DNA of 64,000 nt from JBPYCR01 sp051846935 (GTDB lineage: Bacteria > Bacillota > Bacilli > Bacillales > Amphibacillaceae), in NCBI RefSeq assembly GCF_051846935.1, contig NZ_JBPYCS010000006.1:86467-150466 (forward strand), read 5' to 3'. A program made the translations under genes and the position numbers. This document shows positions 44,354-53,474 of this stretch, one piece after another. Position 1 is the stretch's first letter, and every line of letters starts with the position of its first letter. The notes under the pieces are model-generated. The model was not told the origin of the DNA, ran no database searches, and saw only the letters and a program-made list of their open reading frames with translations.

Positions 44354-45511
44354 ATGGAAGTGGCGATAATTAATAAAATGCTAAAACCGACTATTATTTC
44401 TATCTCTATGGCTACTGTTATGGCGGGGGCTGCAATTTCACCAGCTCTTGGGCTAATTGCGAAGGCATTCCCCGATGCGAGTCCTACAATGATTAAACTC
44501 ATATTAACTGCCCCATCGATCATGATCATTCCTTTTTCTTTTCTATCAAGCTATTTAACATATAAACTAACAAAAAGAACAATTATTATGATTGGGTTAG
44601 TCATTTACTTGCTCGGCGGAATTGCTCCTCAATTTGTGTCATCAATTGAATTGCTATTAGCGTTACGTTTGCTTTTAGGTGCGGGAGTAGGTCTAGTCAT
44701 GCCTTTATCCATGTCGCTGATTAATGACTATTTCACTGGAAAAGAACGAACGAAAATGATGGGATACAACTCTGCTTTTAGTAATGTCGGCGGAATCCTG
44801 ACAATGTTATTAGCGGGATGGCTTGCAACGTTTGGATGGCAAATTCCTTTTAATGTTTATTTCTTAGGGCTCTTTATCTTTATACTTGTTTTCTTCTTTT
44901 TACCTAAGGGTGAAATTCAAAAACCTTCAAAACGTGAAAACAAATCGAAAGTACCACTAACCGTTTATGGATATGCACTAGCAATGGGCGGCATTATGCT
45001 AGCTTATTATTCCATTGCAACCAATATGGCATTATTTTTAGAACAGAACAATATAGGTGGAGCGGCTCTTGCTGGGACTGTTGTTTCTTTTACAACTGTC
45101 GGGGGGATGATTACGAGTCTATTCCTTGTGCAAATCGAACTCACTTTCAAGAAATATATTATTCCCGTTATGCTTTCTGGAATGGGGCTTGCGTTTTTTA
45201 TTTTGACATTCACAAATAGTATACCTCTTGTTATTTTGAGTGTTTGTTTAGTCGGGTTCGGGCAAGGTTCATTATTTCCAATCATTACTCTCAAAGCATT
45301 AGATAGCGTTGCTCTTCACCAAGGTGACCAAGCAGTTGCCTTAACATCCAGCTGCACGTTTTTAGGACAGTTTTTATCTCCAGTTGTACTGGATGGATTC
45401 GGAAAGCTTGCTAATAGTTCTTCCATACGATTCCAATACGGCACACTCGCCGTTTCAATTTTAATCATTGTTTTGATTAGTACAATTTATATACTGAAGA
45501 AGAAGCACTGA
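44354..45511 (+). CDS. major facilitator superfamily transporter
   Basis: A 385-residue MFS permease with twelve membrane segments. The loop between the early helices carries LTYKLTKRTIIMIG, and helix 4-5 carries RLLLGAGVGLVMPLS, as in drug or sugar efflux proteins. The longest frame starts at a TTG (44312); I use the ATG at 44354, although no strong ribosome site marks either, and another ATG at 44378 is possible. Substrate unknown. It ends before a terminator shared with the next gene. Confidence 0.87.
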   Translation: MEVAIINKMLKPTIISISMATVMAGAAISPALGLIAKAFPDASPTMIKLILTAPSIMIIPFSFLSSYLTYKLTKRTIIMIGLVIYLLGGIAPQFVSSIELLLALRLLLGAGVGLVMPLSMSLINDYFTGKERTKMMGYNSAFSNVGGILTMLLAGWLATFGWQIPFNVYFLGLFIFILVFFFLPKGEIQKPSKRENKSKVPLTVYGYALAMGGIMLAYYSIATNMALFLEQNNIGGAALAGTVVSFTTVGGMITSLFLVQIELTFKKYIIPVMLSGMGLAFFILTFTNSIPLVILSVCLVGFGQGSLFPIITLKALDSVALHQGDQAVALTSSCTFLGQFLSPVVLDGFGKLANSSSIRFQYGTLAVSILIIVLISTIYILKKKH

Positions 45512-45631
45512 AACGTGGTGCATTTGTAAGCAAGACTGTAAACTTGCAAAGCTGAGTGAAAGTGGGTGTATTTCCCTTTTTAATGACAAAATGGACATAA
45601 TGCTTATGAAATTATGAAACTCATTCATTTT

Positions 45632-45666
45632 AAAACGAGGCCTGCTATAAGGGCAAACCTCGTTTT
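45632..45666. terminator. bidirectional terminator between MFS and lipoprotein genes
   Basis: AAAACGAGG (45632-45640) pairs with CCTCGTTTT (45658-45666) around a TGC/GCA inner pair; T-rich sequence follows on the plus strand. Confidence 0.85.
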
Positions 45667-45709
45667 ATCCGGTCTTATTTTTATTTCTTAACGTGAAAAT
45701 TTTCTTTTA

Positions 45710-46675
45710 TTATTCTCCCATAAGAGGATTGCCCGCATTATCAATCATCGTCACTGCTTCATCAAGAACTTCTTGTGGTACAATAATTTCATTATGTTCA
45801 TTATACTCATCGACTGTCACTGCCCCATCGATGGAAACGAAGTACCCCATTTCACCGTCCGATACTTGCCCTTCATAGTGAATATTATAATATTTTACAT
45901 AATACGTATCTTTATCAATGGTGATTTTATAAGAGTTAATTACATCTTCCAGTTCCATTGGAAATTCTTTACTTACTTTTTGCAACATCTCTATCGCCCC
46001 ACCATAAACGGTGGACATAAACTGATCATAAGTGCCCGAAAAAGTAAGCACGTATTCGTTCTCTTCTTCGGAAACTTCAAAATTTGAACGAAACGCCAAA
46101 TGGTCATCAATGGTTGCTTCTGTAATAAACGCTGATGGTTGCTGGGATCCATTCGGATTGGGAATTGTTCCCCAATCTACGTCGTGTACGGAAGAGTGAA
46201 TATAATGCGAATCCGGCATCTCGTAAACTTCAGATATAATCAGGTCATTACTATTGCTTTGGATTTCGAGTGCAAAGTGTTTTGAATATGGTTCTTGAAG
46301 GAGCATCGTCATATCTATCGTTTTTTCTTCTATATCCTCTTGATCATCAATCTTTTCATGAACTTCCATACTTGCGTTCATATGGACACTTGTCAGTCCA
46401 GCCATCGCTTCAAAGGACTGTTGCAAAACATGCGCAGCATCAATTTCACTCGCACTCTGTTCTTCAGATGCAGCTTCCGCTTCCTCCATTTCTTCCGGAT
46501 GTTCTATTTCTTCCATTTCCGCTGTTACTTCTACTGATTGATCTGGTTCTGCAGGTTCAGCTGTAGCTTCTTCTCCCTCAACCCTGCTTCCGTCCGTGCT
46601 GTTTTCCGAATCATTTTGGCTACATGCCGCTACGAACAAGCATACAAAAAACAGAAACACATTTGCCTTCTTCAA
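45710..46675 (-). CDS. acidic lipoprotein, DUF6612-like
   Basis: A 321-residue predicted lipoprotein: MKKANVFLFFVCLFVAACS has lipobox VAAC (Cys near residue 18). Residues ~20-75 are an extremely acidic Glu/Ala/Ser linker. The rest resembles DUF6612/LolA-like proteins (SFEAMAGLTSVHMNASMEV, HYIHSSVHDVDWG). The start is a TTG with GAGAGGAG 8 bases upstream. Function unknown; it faces the outside. A second small lipoprotein gene follows the same direction upstream. Confidence 0.82.
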   Translation of the reverse strand: MKKANVFLFFVCLFVAACSQNDSENSTDGSRVEGEEATAEPAEPDQSVEVTAEMEEIEHPEEMEEAEAASEEQSASEIDAAHVLQQSFEAMAGLTSVHMNASMEVHEKIDDQEDIEEKTIDMTMLLQEPYSKHFALEIQSNSNDLIISEVYEMPDSHYIHSSVHDVDWGTIPNPNGSQQPSAFITEATIDDHLAFRSNFEVSEEENEYVLTFSGTYDQFMSTVYGGAIEMLQKVSKEFPMELEDVINSYKITIDKDTYYVKYYNIHYEGQVSDGEMGYFVSIDGAVTVDEYNEHNEIIVPQEVLDEAVTMIDNAGNPLMGE

Positions 46676-46852
46676 CTTGGTTCTCCTCTCTCTTGTTCCT
46701 AAATACTAAATGAAAGGAACATCTCTTTTTTTCCTCCTATTTTTAGCTGAGCATTTGAGAAGTAAACAGATCATACTTTCAAATAGCTATCAGGAACACT
46801 TTTTCATGTATCATTAAAATTGTTAGTAATATTTTTCTTTGTCTTCGTCCGG

Positions 46853-47455
46853 TTATTTATTGGTCGGTAATCCATATATGACTGAGCCTGTATTTTCATC
46901 AGATGCAAATATATTGAATTGAAAATATTCAGGTGAGTCGGAACTTGATTCTCCTGCGCCCAACATATATGTTTTGTCTTCATCCATTTCTGAGATACTT
47001 TCCATGGATATCTCCAATGCCTTATCCTCGGCATATTCTTTTACCTTGTTATATACACTTTCTGGATCTTCTGTAAATGTAAAGGCAACAGAATAAGAAG
47101 TGATTTCATTTTCTGTTGTTGTAGTCGCCATTTGCAATGCAGCGCTATCGGGAATTGGAAAATCTGTTGGAAAGCCTTCAGGAATTTCTGTACCCTCTCC
47201 TGATTTTGATTCGAATTCCCCTTCATCTGTTTTTATCTTCATCGTCATATTTCCTTCTTCATCAGATTCAATGTTCATACCGCCTTCTTCGCCATCTGCC
47301 CCCTCTACCTCAACATTAACTTTGCCATCTTTCAAATCACCGACATCAATGGTTGTTTTTTCTCCATCTTCCCCGTCAATGGTGAATTTACCGCATCCGA
47401 TGAGTATTATTCCTAGAATAGCGATTATCAACAGTTTCATAGAATATTTTTTCAT
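46853..47455 (-). CDS. small acidic lipoprotein, unknown function
   Basis: A 200-residue predicted lipoprotein: MKKYSMKLLIIAILGIILIGCG with lipobox ILIGC. Residues ~30-100 are rich in Asp, Glu and Gly with repeated EGADGEEGG-type runs; the last 100 residues (FPTDFPIPDSAALQMATTTT onwards) form a compact domain of a type common in bacillus lipoproteins. The frame extends to 47488, but AAAGGAGG lies about 9-10 bases before the ATG at 47455. Function unknown. Confidence 0.82.
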   Translation of the reverse strand: MKKYSMKLLIIAILGIILIGCGKFTIDGEDGEKTTIDVGDLKDGKVNVEVEGADGEEGGMNIESDEEGNMTMKIKTDEGEFESKSGEGTEIPEGFPTDFPIPDSAALQMATTTTENEITSYSVAFTFTEDPESVYNKVKEYAEDKALEISMESISEMDEDKTYMLGAGESSSDSPEYFQFNIFASDENTGSVIYGLPTNK

Positions 47456-47589
47456 TACCTTAACTTCCTCCTTTTTAATGCCTATCATCTTATTAAATTA
47501 TAGAAACACAAGGTTAGTTCAACGTTAACTCACAAATAAATAGTTCTTTTGACCTATGAAAGTTAATTTATATTATTTTAACAAATAAA

Positions 47590-47632
47590 ATAAGACCCCT
47601 CATAAGTTTAACTAACTTACGGAAGGTCTTAT
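47590..47632 (-). terminator. terminator of the CMD-family gene
   Basis: ATAAGACC (47590-47597) pairs with GGTCTTAT (47625-47632), with an inner TAAGTT/AACTTA helix; TTATTTTATTTG follows on the minus strand. It lies 110 bp past the stop at 47741. Confidence 0.7.
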
Positions 47633-47740
47633 ATCGTTTTATTATTATGGGCCCGCTATTCAATCTGTTAAAGGTGCCATGAAAGCAATCTTATACAGCA
47701 TAAAAATTGTTAAGAAACCAGAATGTATACTCCAGATTGC

Positions 47741-48151
47741 TTAATCTTTAGCCGTTTTAACGGATACACCTTGCTCTGTAAATACTTCCTTAGCAACTTT
47801 TAACGCATTAAGTACACTTGGAAATCCTGTGTATGGGATGAGGTGCATGATGCAACCAACAATTTCTTCTGGAGTTAAGCCTACGGAGAGACCCGTTTTG
47901 ACATGCATTCCAATCTGCGGCTTCCCTTGAGCCACAAGAGCTGTAATCGTTGTAAGCACTTTTTGTTTATTATCTAAACCCGGTCGTGCATAAATATCTC
48001 CAAACGCAAATTCGACTACATATTTGGTTAAATCAGGCGCGATATCTTTGAACGCTTCACCAATATCCATAAAGCCAGTTGGGTTGTCATCACCTGCTTG
48101 TGTGAGCTCCTGAATTTTATCCAACCCTTTTTGATAACGATCTTCTGTCAT
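47741..48151 (-). CDS. carboxymuconolactone decarboxylase (CMD) family protein
   Basis: A 136-residue all-helical CMD/AhpD-like protein. The family core is KQKVLTTITALVAQGKPQIGMHVKTGLSVGLTPEEIVG (first half given as its ends KQKVLT and EEIVG), followed by HLIPYTGFPSVLNAL. There is no CxxC pair, so it is not an AhpD-type peroxidase; it resembles the gamma-carboxymuconolactone decarboxylase side. GGGGGAG precedes the ATG. The real substrate is unknown; no aromatic pathway genes lie next to it. Confidence 0.88.
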   Translation of the reverse strand: MTEDRYQKGLDKIQELTQAGDDNPTGFMDIGEAFKDIAPDLTKYVVEFAFGDIYARPGLDNKQKVLTTITALVAQGKPQIGMHVKTGLSVGLTPEEIVGCIMHLIPYTGFPSVLNALKVAKEVFTEQGVSVKTAKD

Positions 48152-48621
48152 TTTAATCTCCCCCTAGATTCTATTTCTTTCCATTCATAAAAGAAACACT
48201 TGAGATTCTCTCAAATGCCTGTAGACATGTTTATAGACTTTCTTGTTGGAAATTTCATATAAGAGCGATTTCCATTTATTTTCTTAACAATGCTAGTATA
48301 TAATCTTTATCATAATAAGTAAAATGAATAATGATCGATGATGGAATCGCGTATTTTTCAATCAATAGTTGGAGTCTTGATAAACACCCTTTATATCGGT
48401 TTATCTATTTTTTAACCCACTACGATTCCCTCGTTGGCATATACCGCGCTTTCTGTAGGCAATGCCTCAACTAATTTAAGCAGTTCTCTCAACTTCTTAA
48501 TTGGATTTCCGGCTGTTGCTTTTCTCACTGGAGCATCATAAATTCCATTCGCTTAGATGAGTAATATATAAAAAGAACGTAAATCATTTTACCTTTACAA
48601 AAATCGTTCATAATAAAAAGA
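48152..48621. other. intergenic region with a partial repeat B
   Basis: No gene seen. Bases 48445-48535 resemble the middle of repeat B (AATGCCTCAACTAATTTAAG and CCGGCTGTTGCTTTT), strongly diverged. Confidence 0.5.
48445..48535. repeat. repeat B, short diverged copy
   Basis: Keeps GCCTCAACTAATTT and CGGCTGTTGCTTTT, about 90 bp. Both ends of the full repeat are missing. Confidence 0.55.
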
Positions 48622-48645
48622 AAAGCTAGGAATGACCCTAGCTTT
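48622..48645 (-). terminator. terminator of the DUF3231 gene
   Basis: AAAGCTAGG pairs with CCTAGCTTT across a 6-base loop; on the minus strand TCTTTTTATTATG follows. Confidence 0.85.
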
Positions 48646-48647
48646 CA

Positions 48648-49157
48648 CTATTTATTCGGAGTATCCATATGCAACGGTGGAGGAACGAGCCATCCCTTCT
48701 CTTTATTTAACTTTAATACCTTTACGCCAAATTGCGCTTTATTAACATGAAATTGACCGAACAGTAGACCAATATCTTCACGGATTGATTGCCCCATAAT
48801 TGTGCTACACGCAACTAACCCTTTCGCAACATTCATTGATAGTAATCCACTAATTTCCGGGTCTGTAATGCGTGCACCAGCAGGAATATCTTCCAAATTC
48901 GCTTTTGGACGCTCAGGAGGCGATGGTGGCAAAGCAACACCATTCGCTTTTAGCAACTCCTCAATTTGTTGGGTCTCACCCTTTGCCCCTTGTATAGCCT
49001 CTTCAAGAAGCTTTTTTAAATCATCATCCCCTGTATGATTTACGAACGTTTGATACATGGATATCATCCCCTTTTCTGCAAAAAGGTATGTCCACGTCGC
49101 AAAAACCTCACCGTAATGCATTGGTTCATTTTGAGGATTCCCACTTAAAATTCCCAT
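48648..49157 (-). CDS. DUF3231 family protein
   Basis: A 169-residue helical protein of the DUF3231 family, with a single domain instead of the tandem pair often seen. Typical regions are NEPMHYGEVFATWTYL near the N-terminus and SIREDIGLLFGQFHVNKAQF near the C-terminus. AAAGGAGC precedes the ATG. Family members are common in spore-forming bacilli; some are spore-coat associated. No enzymatic function is known. Confidence 0.85.
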   Translation of the reverse strand: MGILSGNPQNEPMHYGEVFATWTYLFAEKGMISMYQTFVNHTGDDDLKKLLEEAIQGAKGETQQIEELLKANGVALPPSPPERPKANLEDIPAGARITDPEISGLLSMNVAKGLVACSTIMGQSIREDIGLLFGQFHVNKAQFGVKVLKLNKEKGWLVPPPLHMDTPNK

Positions 49158-49450
49158 AATCGCGCTCCTTTAACTTTTTAGTTTTTTTCATTGGATAGTG
49201 TGTGTCTACTCCTTAGAAATATTCGTAGATACGAAAAAACACTTTAAACTAGGGAAAAGCTAGAGAAAAGCCTTATATGATAAGGTAAACATCCCAACAA
49301 TTTAACTGAAAAACCATAACAACATTCGGTTTAAGGCTTTGCACTATCCGGAATGAAGCATTTTTTTTGAAAACGCTCCAATGTTGACGTAAAGTTAAAC
49401 TAAATCCAGATATTCATCATAATAATTATTACTTAAAGGAGACATTGAAA

Positions 49451-49789
49451 ATGAATTGGAAGGAAATTACAACAATCGAGGAATGGGACGAGATATTCAA
49501 AAAATCGGCCACTAAAGATCAAGTCATTCTTAAACACAGCACTACGTGTCCAGTCAGTACGAATGCTTTAAACGAATACAATGCTTATTTAGAAGATCGT
49601 CCGAACGAAAATATAGATTATACGTTAGTAAAGGTGAGAGAATCTCGACCGGTTTCCAATAAAATCGAAGCGGATTTAGACGTTAAACACGAATCGCCTC
49701 AAATCATTTATATAAAAGACCAAAAGAAATACTGGTCTGCTACACATTGGTCTGTAACAAAAGCGCATATGAATGCAGTCATGAATTAA
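49451..49789 (+). CDS. ytxJ: bacillithiol-system redox protein YtxJ (BrxC-like)
   Basis: A 112-residue monothiol thioredoxin-like protein with the motif TTCPVST (Cys near residue 33) typical of YtxJ/BrxC, and the cis-Pro region ESPQIIYI near residue 79. AAAGGAG lies 9 bases before the ATG at 49451; a TTG two codons earlier is too close. It is thought to remove or add bacillithiol on protein cysteines under oxidative stress. It is divergent from the DUF3231 gene. Confidence 0.92.
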   Translation: MNWKEITTIEEWDEIFKKSATKDQVILKHSTTCPVSTNALNEYNAYLEDRPNENIDYTLVKVRESRPVSNKIEADLDVKHESPQIIYIKDQKKYWSATHWSVTKAHMNAVMN

Positions 49790-49823
49790 AAAAATAATGT
49801 ACAAGTGCTCATGCATGTAAAAA

Positions 49824-49891
49824 AACAGCACCTCAATTGTTAGCCGTGTCTAGCTACTGAGGTGCTGTTCAATGAAGCTGTTTTTTAGTTA
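49824..49891 (+). terminator. terminator of ytxJ
   Basis: AACAGCACCTCA (49824-49835) pairs perfectly with TGAGGTGCTGTT (49858-49869). A second GCTGTTTTTT at about 49877 can pair with the first arm start and adds a T run. Confidence 0.75.
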
Positions 49892-49990
49892 TTTATAAAT
49901 GCGACATTGAGCTGACGTGCACGTTCTATTTTATTATATACAGTGATTCATACGATCTGTTTTATACATAACACACTAGCTCTACATCCA

Positions 49991-50173
49991 TCACCTAAAC
50001 GATACATCCATACTGAATTCATTGTTTTGAACGTTGGAAGCTATTTTCCCGCCTTGTTTATGAATGAGCTGCCAAACAACATATAAGTCATTCATATGTA
50101 CCATTAGCTTCTTTTGTTCAAAATCATCGTAAAGCATGAACACATCCATTTCATTTGATTGATTTATCATCAA
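49991..50173 (-). CDS. possible small hypothetical protein
   Basis: A 60-codon frame from TTG 50173 (ATG at 50170) to 49991, with regular protein-like composition (DVFMLYDDFEQKKLMVHMND and VWQLIHKQGGKI). The ribosome site is weak (AAAGTAAG). No family recognised. It is upstream-oriented to nothing obvious; the mhq genes read the same way and end 90 bp before it. It may be real, or the end of a decayed gene. Confidence 0.35.
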   Translation of the reverse strand: MMINQSNEMDVFMLYDDFEQKKLMVHMNDLYVVWQLIHKQGGKIASNVQNNEFSMDVSFR

Positions 50174-50262
50174 TACTTACTTTAACTATTAGCGGTTTCA
50201 AAAGTCCGATATAAAAGTGCTAAGATCTTTTGCGCTTCCTTTATCCTATTGAACACGTATGA

Positions 50263-50856
50263 TTACTTTTTTAACCAGTTTTTCGCTTTTAAGGCGACTT
50301 CCTGTGTAAGGCTGTGACCGTTCACCCAAGCGGTTGTAACCTCAGCGCCTCTTTCTTTAAATAGATTGATGACTCGCTTACTTTCAGATTCAGGTACAAT
50401 CGGATCGCCTTTACCAAGTGATAGGAATACTTTCACGTCACTGAAGTCCTGTTTTTCTGCCACGTCTGCCGGATATAGCGGAGCAAATAAGGCCGCTTTT
50501 TTAAATGTAGCAGGGTGTTGGAGCATCATTTGTATTGCAATGTTGGAGCCATTTGAGAATCCAACAAAAACAGCATCTTCAAGCTTAAAATCATATTCGT
50601 TTGATTTTTCTACAATAAACTTATAAAGTTCATTCCCGCGAAATTCAAGATCTGCCCAGTCGTACTGGCCTTCCCCATGACGTTTGAAGAATCTGTTCAT
50701 CCCATTTTCCTGCACATTTCCCCTAATGCCTAAAACGTTATACTCCGGATTAAGTAATTCCGCAAGAGAGACCAAATCTGTTTCTGAACCGCCTGTGCCA
50801 TGGAGCAGTATAAATACGGGTGCACCTTTTTTATTTTCATTATAAATATACTTCAT
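50263..50856 (-). CDS. mhqD: carboxylesterase/hydrolase MhqD-like
   Basis: A 197-residue alpha/beta hydrolase. The oxyanion region is LLHGTGG, the nucleophile is in GFSNGSN (Ser near residue 103), and the Asp and His are near LGKGDPIVP and NGHSLTQEV. It is the last gene of the mhq-like cluster; AAGGGGTTGG precedes the ATG. B. subtilis MhqD is induced by 2-methylhydroquinone and catechol and is thought to help break down ring-cleavage products. Confidence 0.88.
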   Translation of the reverse strand: MKYIYNENKKGAPVFILLHGTGGSETDLVSLAELLNPEYNVLGIRGNVQENGMNRFFKRHGEGQYDWADLEFRGNELYKFIVEKSNEYDFKLEDAVFVGFSNGSNIAIQMMLQHPATFKKAALFAPLYPADVAEKQDFSDVKVFLSLGKGDPIVPESESKRVINLFKERGAEVTTAWVNGHSLTQEVALKAKNWLKK

Positions 50857-50884
50857 TCGTTTCCAACCCCTTACATTTATCGTT

Positions 50885-51505
50885 TTATTTAGGACGTTCT
50901 ATTGTAAACAGCCTGCCTATTTCAGCGTAATCATTACCGGCCAGCCTGCTTACGGCATTTAATTTCAGCGGGTCTATATATCCATTTTGATAGATACTTT
51001 CCTCTATATGATAGTGTTTTACTCTCATCATTAAAACATCTGTAGTAGGAATATTATCGTCATTAAAAATAACAATTGAATCATACAATTCTGTTTCAAA
51101 TCTTACTTTGGCTTCGTTTAATCCCGGAACAGTGACAGCTTTTGATTTTGCTGTAGTAAAATTTGATAGATCGAGCTCACTTTCATCGGGACCCAACGGT
51201 GCTGAAGTCGTATTCGCCGCTTCTACGTTATCTGTATCAACAACTTGGATTACCGCCTCTTTATTTTCAAATATATTTCTGGCGGTGTCCTTTGATTCTC
51301 CTTCAGAGCGCTGCACTGCGATAGACAGCATGGGTGGGCTGTAAGTGACGATGTTGAAGTAACTGAACGGTGCGACATTGACTATACCTGAATTTGACAT
51401 TGTTGAGACTAATGCAATCGGCCTTGGTACGACTGATCCAATTAGAAGTTTCTTCTTCTCTTTTGTCGTCAGGTCTTGTGGCGAGAAATTCAACATTTTT
51501 TTCAT
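50885..51505 (-). CDS. flavin reductase-like FMN-binding protein
   Basis: A 206-residue split-barrel flavoprotein: LLIGSVVPRPIALVSTMSNS and NVAPFSYFNIVTYSPPMLSI are the family's FMN-site regions. It starts 3 bp after the stop of the dioxygenase-like gene without its own clear ribosome site, so it is probably translationally coupled. It may reduce flavin or quinone as part of the electrophile response. Confidence 0.87.
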   Translation of the reverse strand: MKKMLNFSPQDLTTKEKKKLLIGSVVPRPIALVSTMSNSGIVNVAPFSYFNIVTYSPPMLSIAVQRSEGESKDTARNIFENKEAVIQVVDTDNVEAANTTSAPLGPDESELDLSNFTTAKSKAVTVPGLNEAKVRFETELYDSIVIFNDDNIPTTDVLMMRVKHYHIEESIYQNGYIDPLKLNAVSRLAGNDYAEIGRLFTIERPK

Positions 51506-51508
51506 ATA

Positions 51509-52402
51509 CTATATGTCCAATTCAGGCAGCAATGTTTCATATTCCTGCCTATTTTGTTCATATTGTTCCGGTAACTTAAGCGCTGTCCCTAGTAATTCCT
51601 TATCTTCATCTACGAAAAAGCCCGGGCCATCTGTTGCAAATTCGAATACGACATTTCCTTTTTCCCCCATATAGATGGAGTTAAAATAATTTCTGTCTCT
51701 AACTGCAGTGACGCCGAAGCCTTCTTTTTTTAGTTTCGACTGCCATTCTTTCAACTCGTCCATCCCCGACACGGACCAAGCGATATGGTGAACCGTTCCG
51801 ATCCCGAATCTTCCAGTCGGCTGCGGCGGGATTGAAATAACGATGTGATGCTTTTCCTCGCCTATTGTTTCAAAGTGATGATTTTCATCAGCGCTATCCA
51901 GTTCTTTTAATCCCATGAGATCTGTAAGCAGTACTTTCGTCCCTTCCGGATTTCCGGACAATAATACAGCTCCATGAAAGCCAAGGATGTCTTTATTATT
52001 CGCTTCTGTTCCGTCTTCGACAATTGCGAGCTCAAGTCCATGAGCATCAACGAATTCAAGTGTGTTATCACCAAAAAGTTGCGTCATTTCAACTTGAATA
52101 TGTTGAGCCTTCAGATGCTCCTTCCAATCGTCCATGCTACCTTTTGGTACTCTAAAAGCAATCCTTCCGACCTGGCCACTCCCCTTTTTACCATAGTTAT
52201 TGTTCGTCCAAGGAAAGAATGTTATGACCGTGCCAGGTGAATCGTTGTGATCTCCAAAGTACAGGTGATAGACACTAGGGTCATCAAAGTTTATCGTTTG
52301 CTTAATTAGACGGAGTCCTAAAACATCCCTATAAAATTTCAAATTTTCATTCGGATCTCCTACAATGGCGGTTATGTGATGGATTCTTTTGATTGTCTCC
52401 AT
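51509..52402 (-). CDS. ring-cleaving dioxygenase-like glyoxalase-fold protein
   Basis: A 297-residue protein with two vicinal-oxygen-chelate halves (about residues 5-125 and 145-265). Metal-ligand His positions are visible in IHHITAIVGDP near the start and in GTVHHIAWSVSG near residue 210, with Glu in GNVVFEFATDGPGF. AAGGAGAAG precedes the ATG. It is a paralogue of the next gene upstream (52426). Members such as MhqO/MhqA are proposed to open hydroquinone rings. Confidence 0.88.
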   Translation of the reverse strand: METIKRIHHITAIVGDPNENLKFYRDVLGLRLIKQTINFDDPSVYHLYFGDHNDSPGTVITFFPWTNNNYGKKGSGQVGRIAFRVPKGSMDDWKEHLKAQHIQVEMTQLFGDNTLEFVDAHGLELAIVEDGTEANNKDILGFHGAVLLSGNPEGTKVLLTDLMGLKELDSADENHHFETIGEEKHHIVISIPPQPTGRFGIGTVHHIAWSVSGMDELKEWQSKLKKEGFGVTAVRDRNYFNSIYMGEKGNVVFEFATDGPGFFVDEDKELLGTALKLPEQYEQNRQEYETLLPELDI

Positions 52403-52425
52403 GTCATCTTCTCCTTTTTATACGA

Positions 52426-53379
52426 TTAAGAACGCGTTGTATCGAATGGACGAATCTGCGCTTCTATTTCTTCTCGCTTTGGCTCGAGAAAAGGTGGTAG
52501 TGAAAGGCTTTCTCCTAGTGTTTCGTATGGTTCATCCCCCATGAAACCAGGGCCGTCTGTTGATAGTTCAATGAGAATATGTCCGACACGTGTATAAAGT
52601 GCTTCAAAATAGAAGCGGTCTACAATACCGGAGTGTTGTATTCCCATTTTGTCGTATTTCGCTTCCCACTGTTTAATCATCTCGTGATCTTTCACTCTAA
52701 ACGAAACATGGTGAACCTGTCCGTATCCTTGACGAGCTGAAGTTGAATCATCATTTCTCAAAATGACCTGCCCCCCATTGCCACCCTTTCCTACCTCAAG
52801 TAGTGTCACGTTTTCTTCTTCACGTATTGGTTTCATCCTATAAACGTCAGTAAGCATTTTTTTGAAATCCTCAAAATAGCTTACGGTAATTTCAACGGGT
52901 CCTAAGCCGTAAATTGCTTTATTTTCAGGTACCGGTCCATTTTTCCAAGGTATCCCCGGTGCAACCCCTTTATTGTTTTCATCAGAGAACAATTGATACC
53001 TCTGGCCATCGGCTTCCTCAAAAGGCAACACTTTTTTACCGAATAGCTCTTGAATACCTTCGTTTTTTACGTCAAACTCTTTGAAACGTTTCAAGTAATA
53101 GTCAAGGGCCGCATCGTCAGGCACTCTTAACCCTGTTCTAGAAATTGAGTTCGTGCCAGGAATTCCTTTTGGAATGTTTGGAAAGTCGAAGAAGGTCATG
53201 TCTGTGCCTGGGGAACCGACATCGTCTGCGAAAAATGTATGATATGTATGAATATCATCCTGATTCACTGTTTTCTTAACCAATCTCATTCCAAGTACTT
53301 CGGTGAAGAACGTATAGTTCCTAAGTGCATTATCTGTCATCGCCGTAACGTGGTGAATTCCAAGTAGTTCGTCTTTCAT
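52426..53379 (-). CDS. ring-cleaving dioxygenase MhqO/MhqA-like
   Basis: A 317-residue two-domain VOC protein. Metal-site residues are in GIHHVTAMTDN (His), GYGQVHHVSFRVKD (His) and HILIELSTDGPGF (Glu). AAAGGAG precedes the ATG. It is the first gene after the MhqR box at 53416, which lies 37 bp before the start codon. It probably detoxifies hydroquinone or catechol by dioxygenolysis. Confidence 0.9.
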   Translation of the reverse strand: MKDELLGIHHVTAMTDNALRNYTFFTEVLGMRLVKKTVNQDDIHTYHTFFADDVGSPGTDMTFFDFPNIPKGIPGTNSISRTGLRVPDDAALDYYLKRFKEFDVKNEGIQELFGKKVLPFEEADGQRYQLFSDENNKGVAPGIPWKNGPVPENKAIYGLGPVEITVSYFEDFKKMLTDVYRMKPIREEENVTLLEVGKGGNGGQVILRNDDSTSARQGYGQVHHVSFRVKDHEMIKQWEAKYDKMGIQHSGIVDRFYFEALYTRVGHILIELSTDGPGFMGDEPYETLGESLSLPPFLEPKREEIEAQIRPFDTTRS

Positions 53380-53415
53380 TTCAATAAACTCCTTTGTAGT
53401 TGATTTAAATGCAAT

Positions 53416-53433
53416 TATCTCTAATTCGAGATA
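53416..53433. promoter_or_regulatory. MhqR operator (near-consensus box)
   Basis: TATCTCTAATTCGAGATA: arms TATCTC and GAGATA are a perfect inverted repeat around TAATTC. This closely matches the B. subtilis MhqR box (TATCTCGAATTCGAGATA). It lies between mhqR and the dioxygenase gene that starts at 53379, where it can repress the operon. Confidence 0.85.
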
Positions 53434-53474
53434 TTAACTTATTTTAAAACTCGTGCCCTTTACATGCACAAGCT

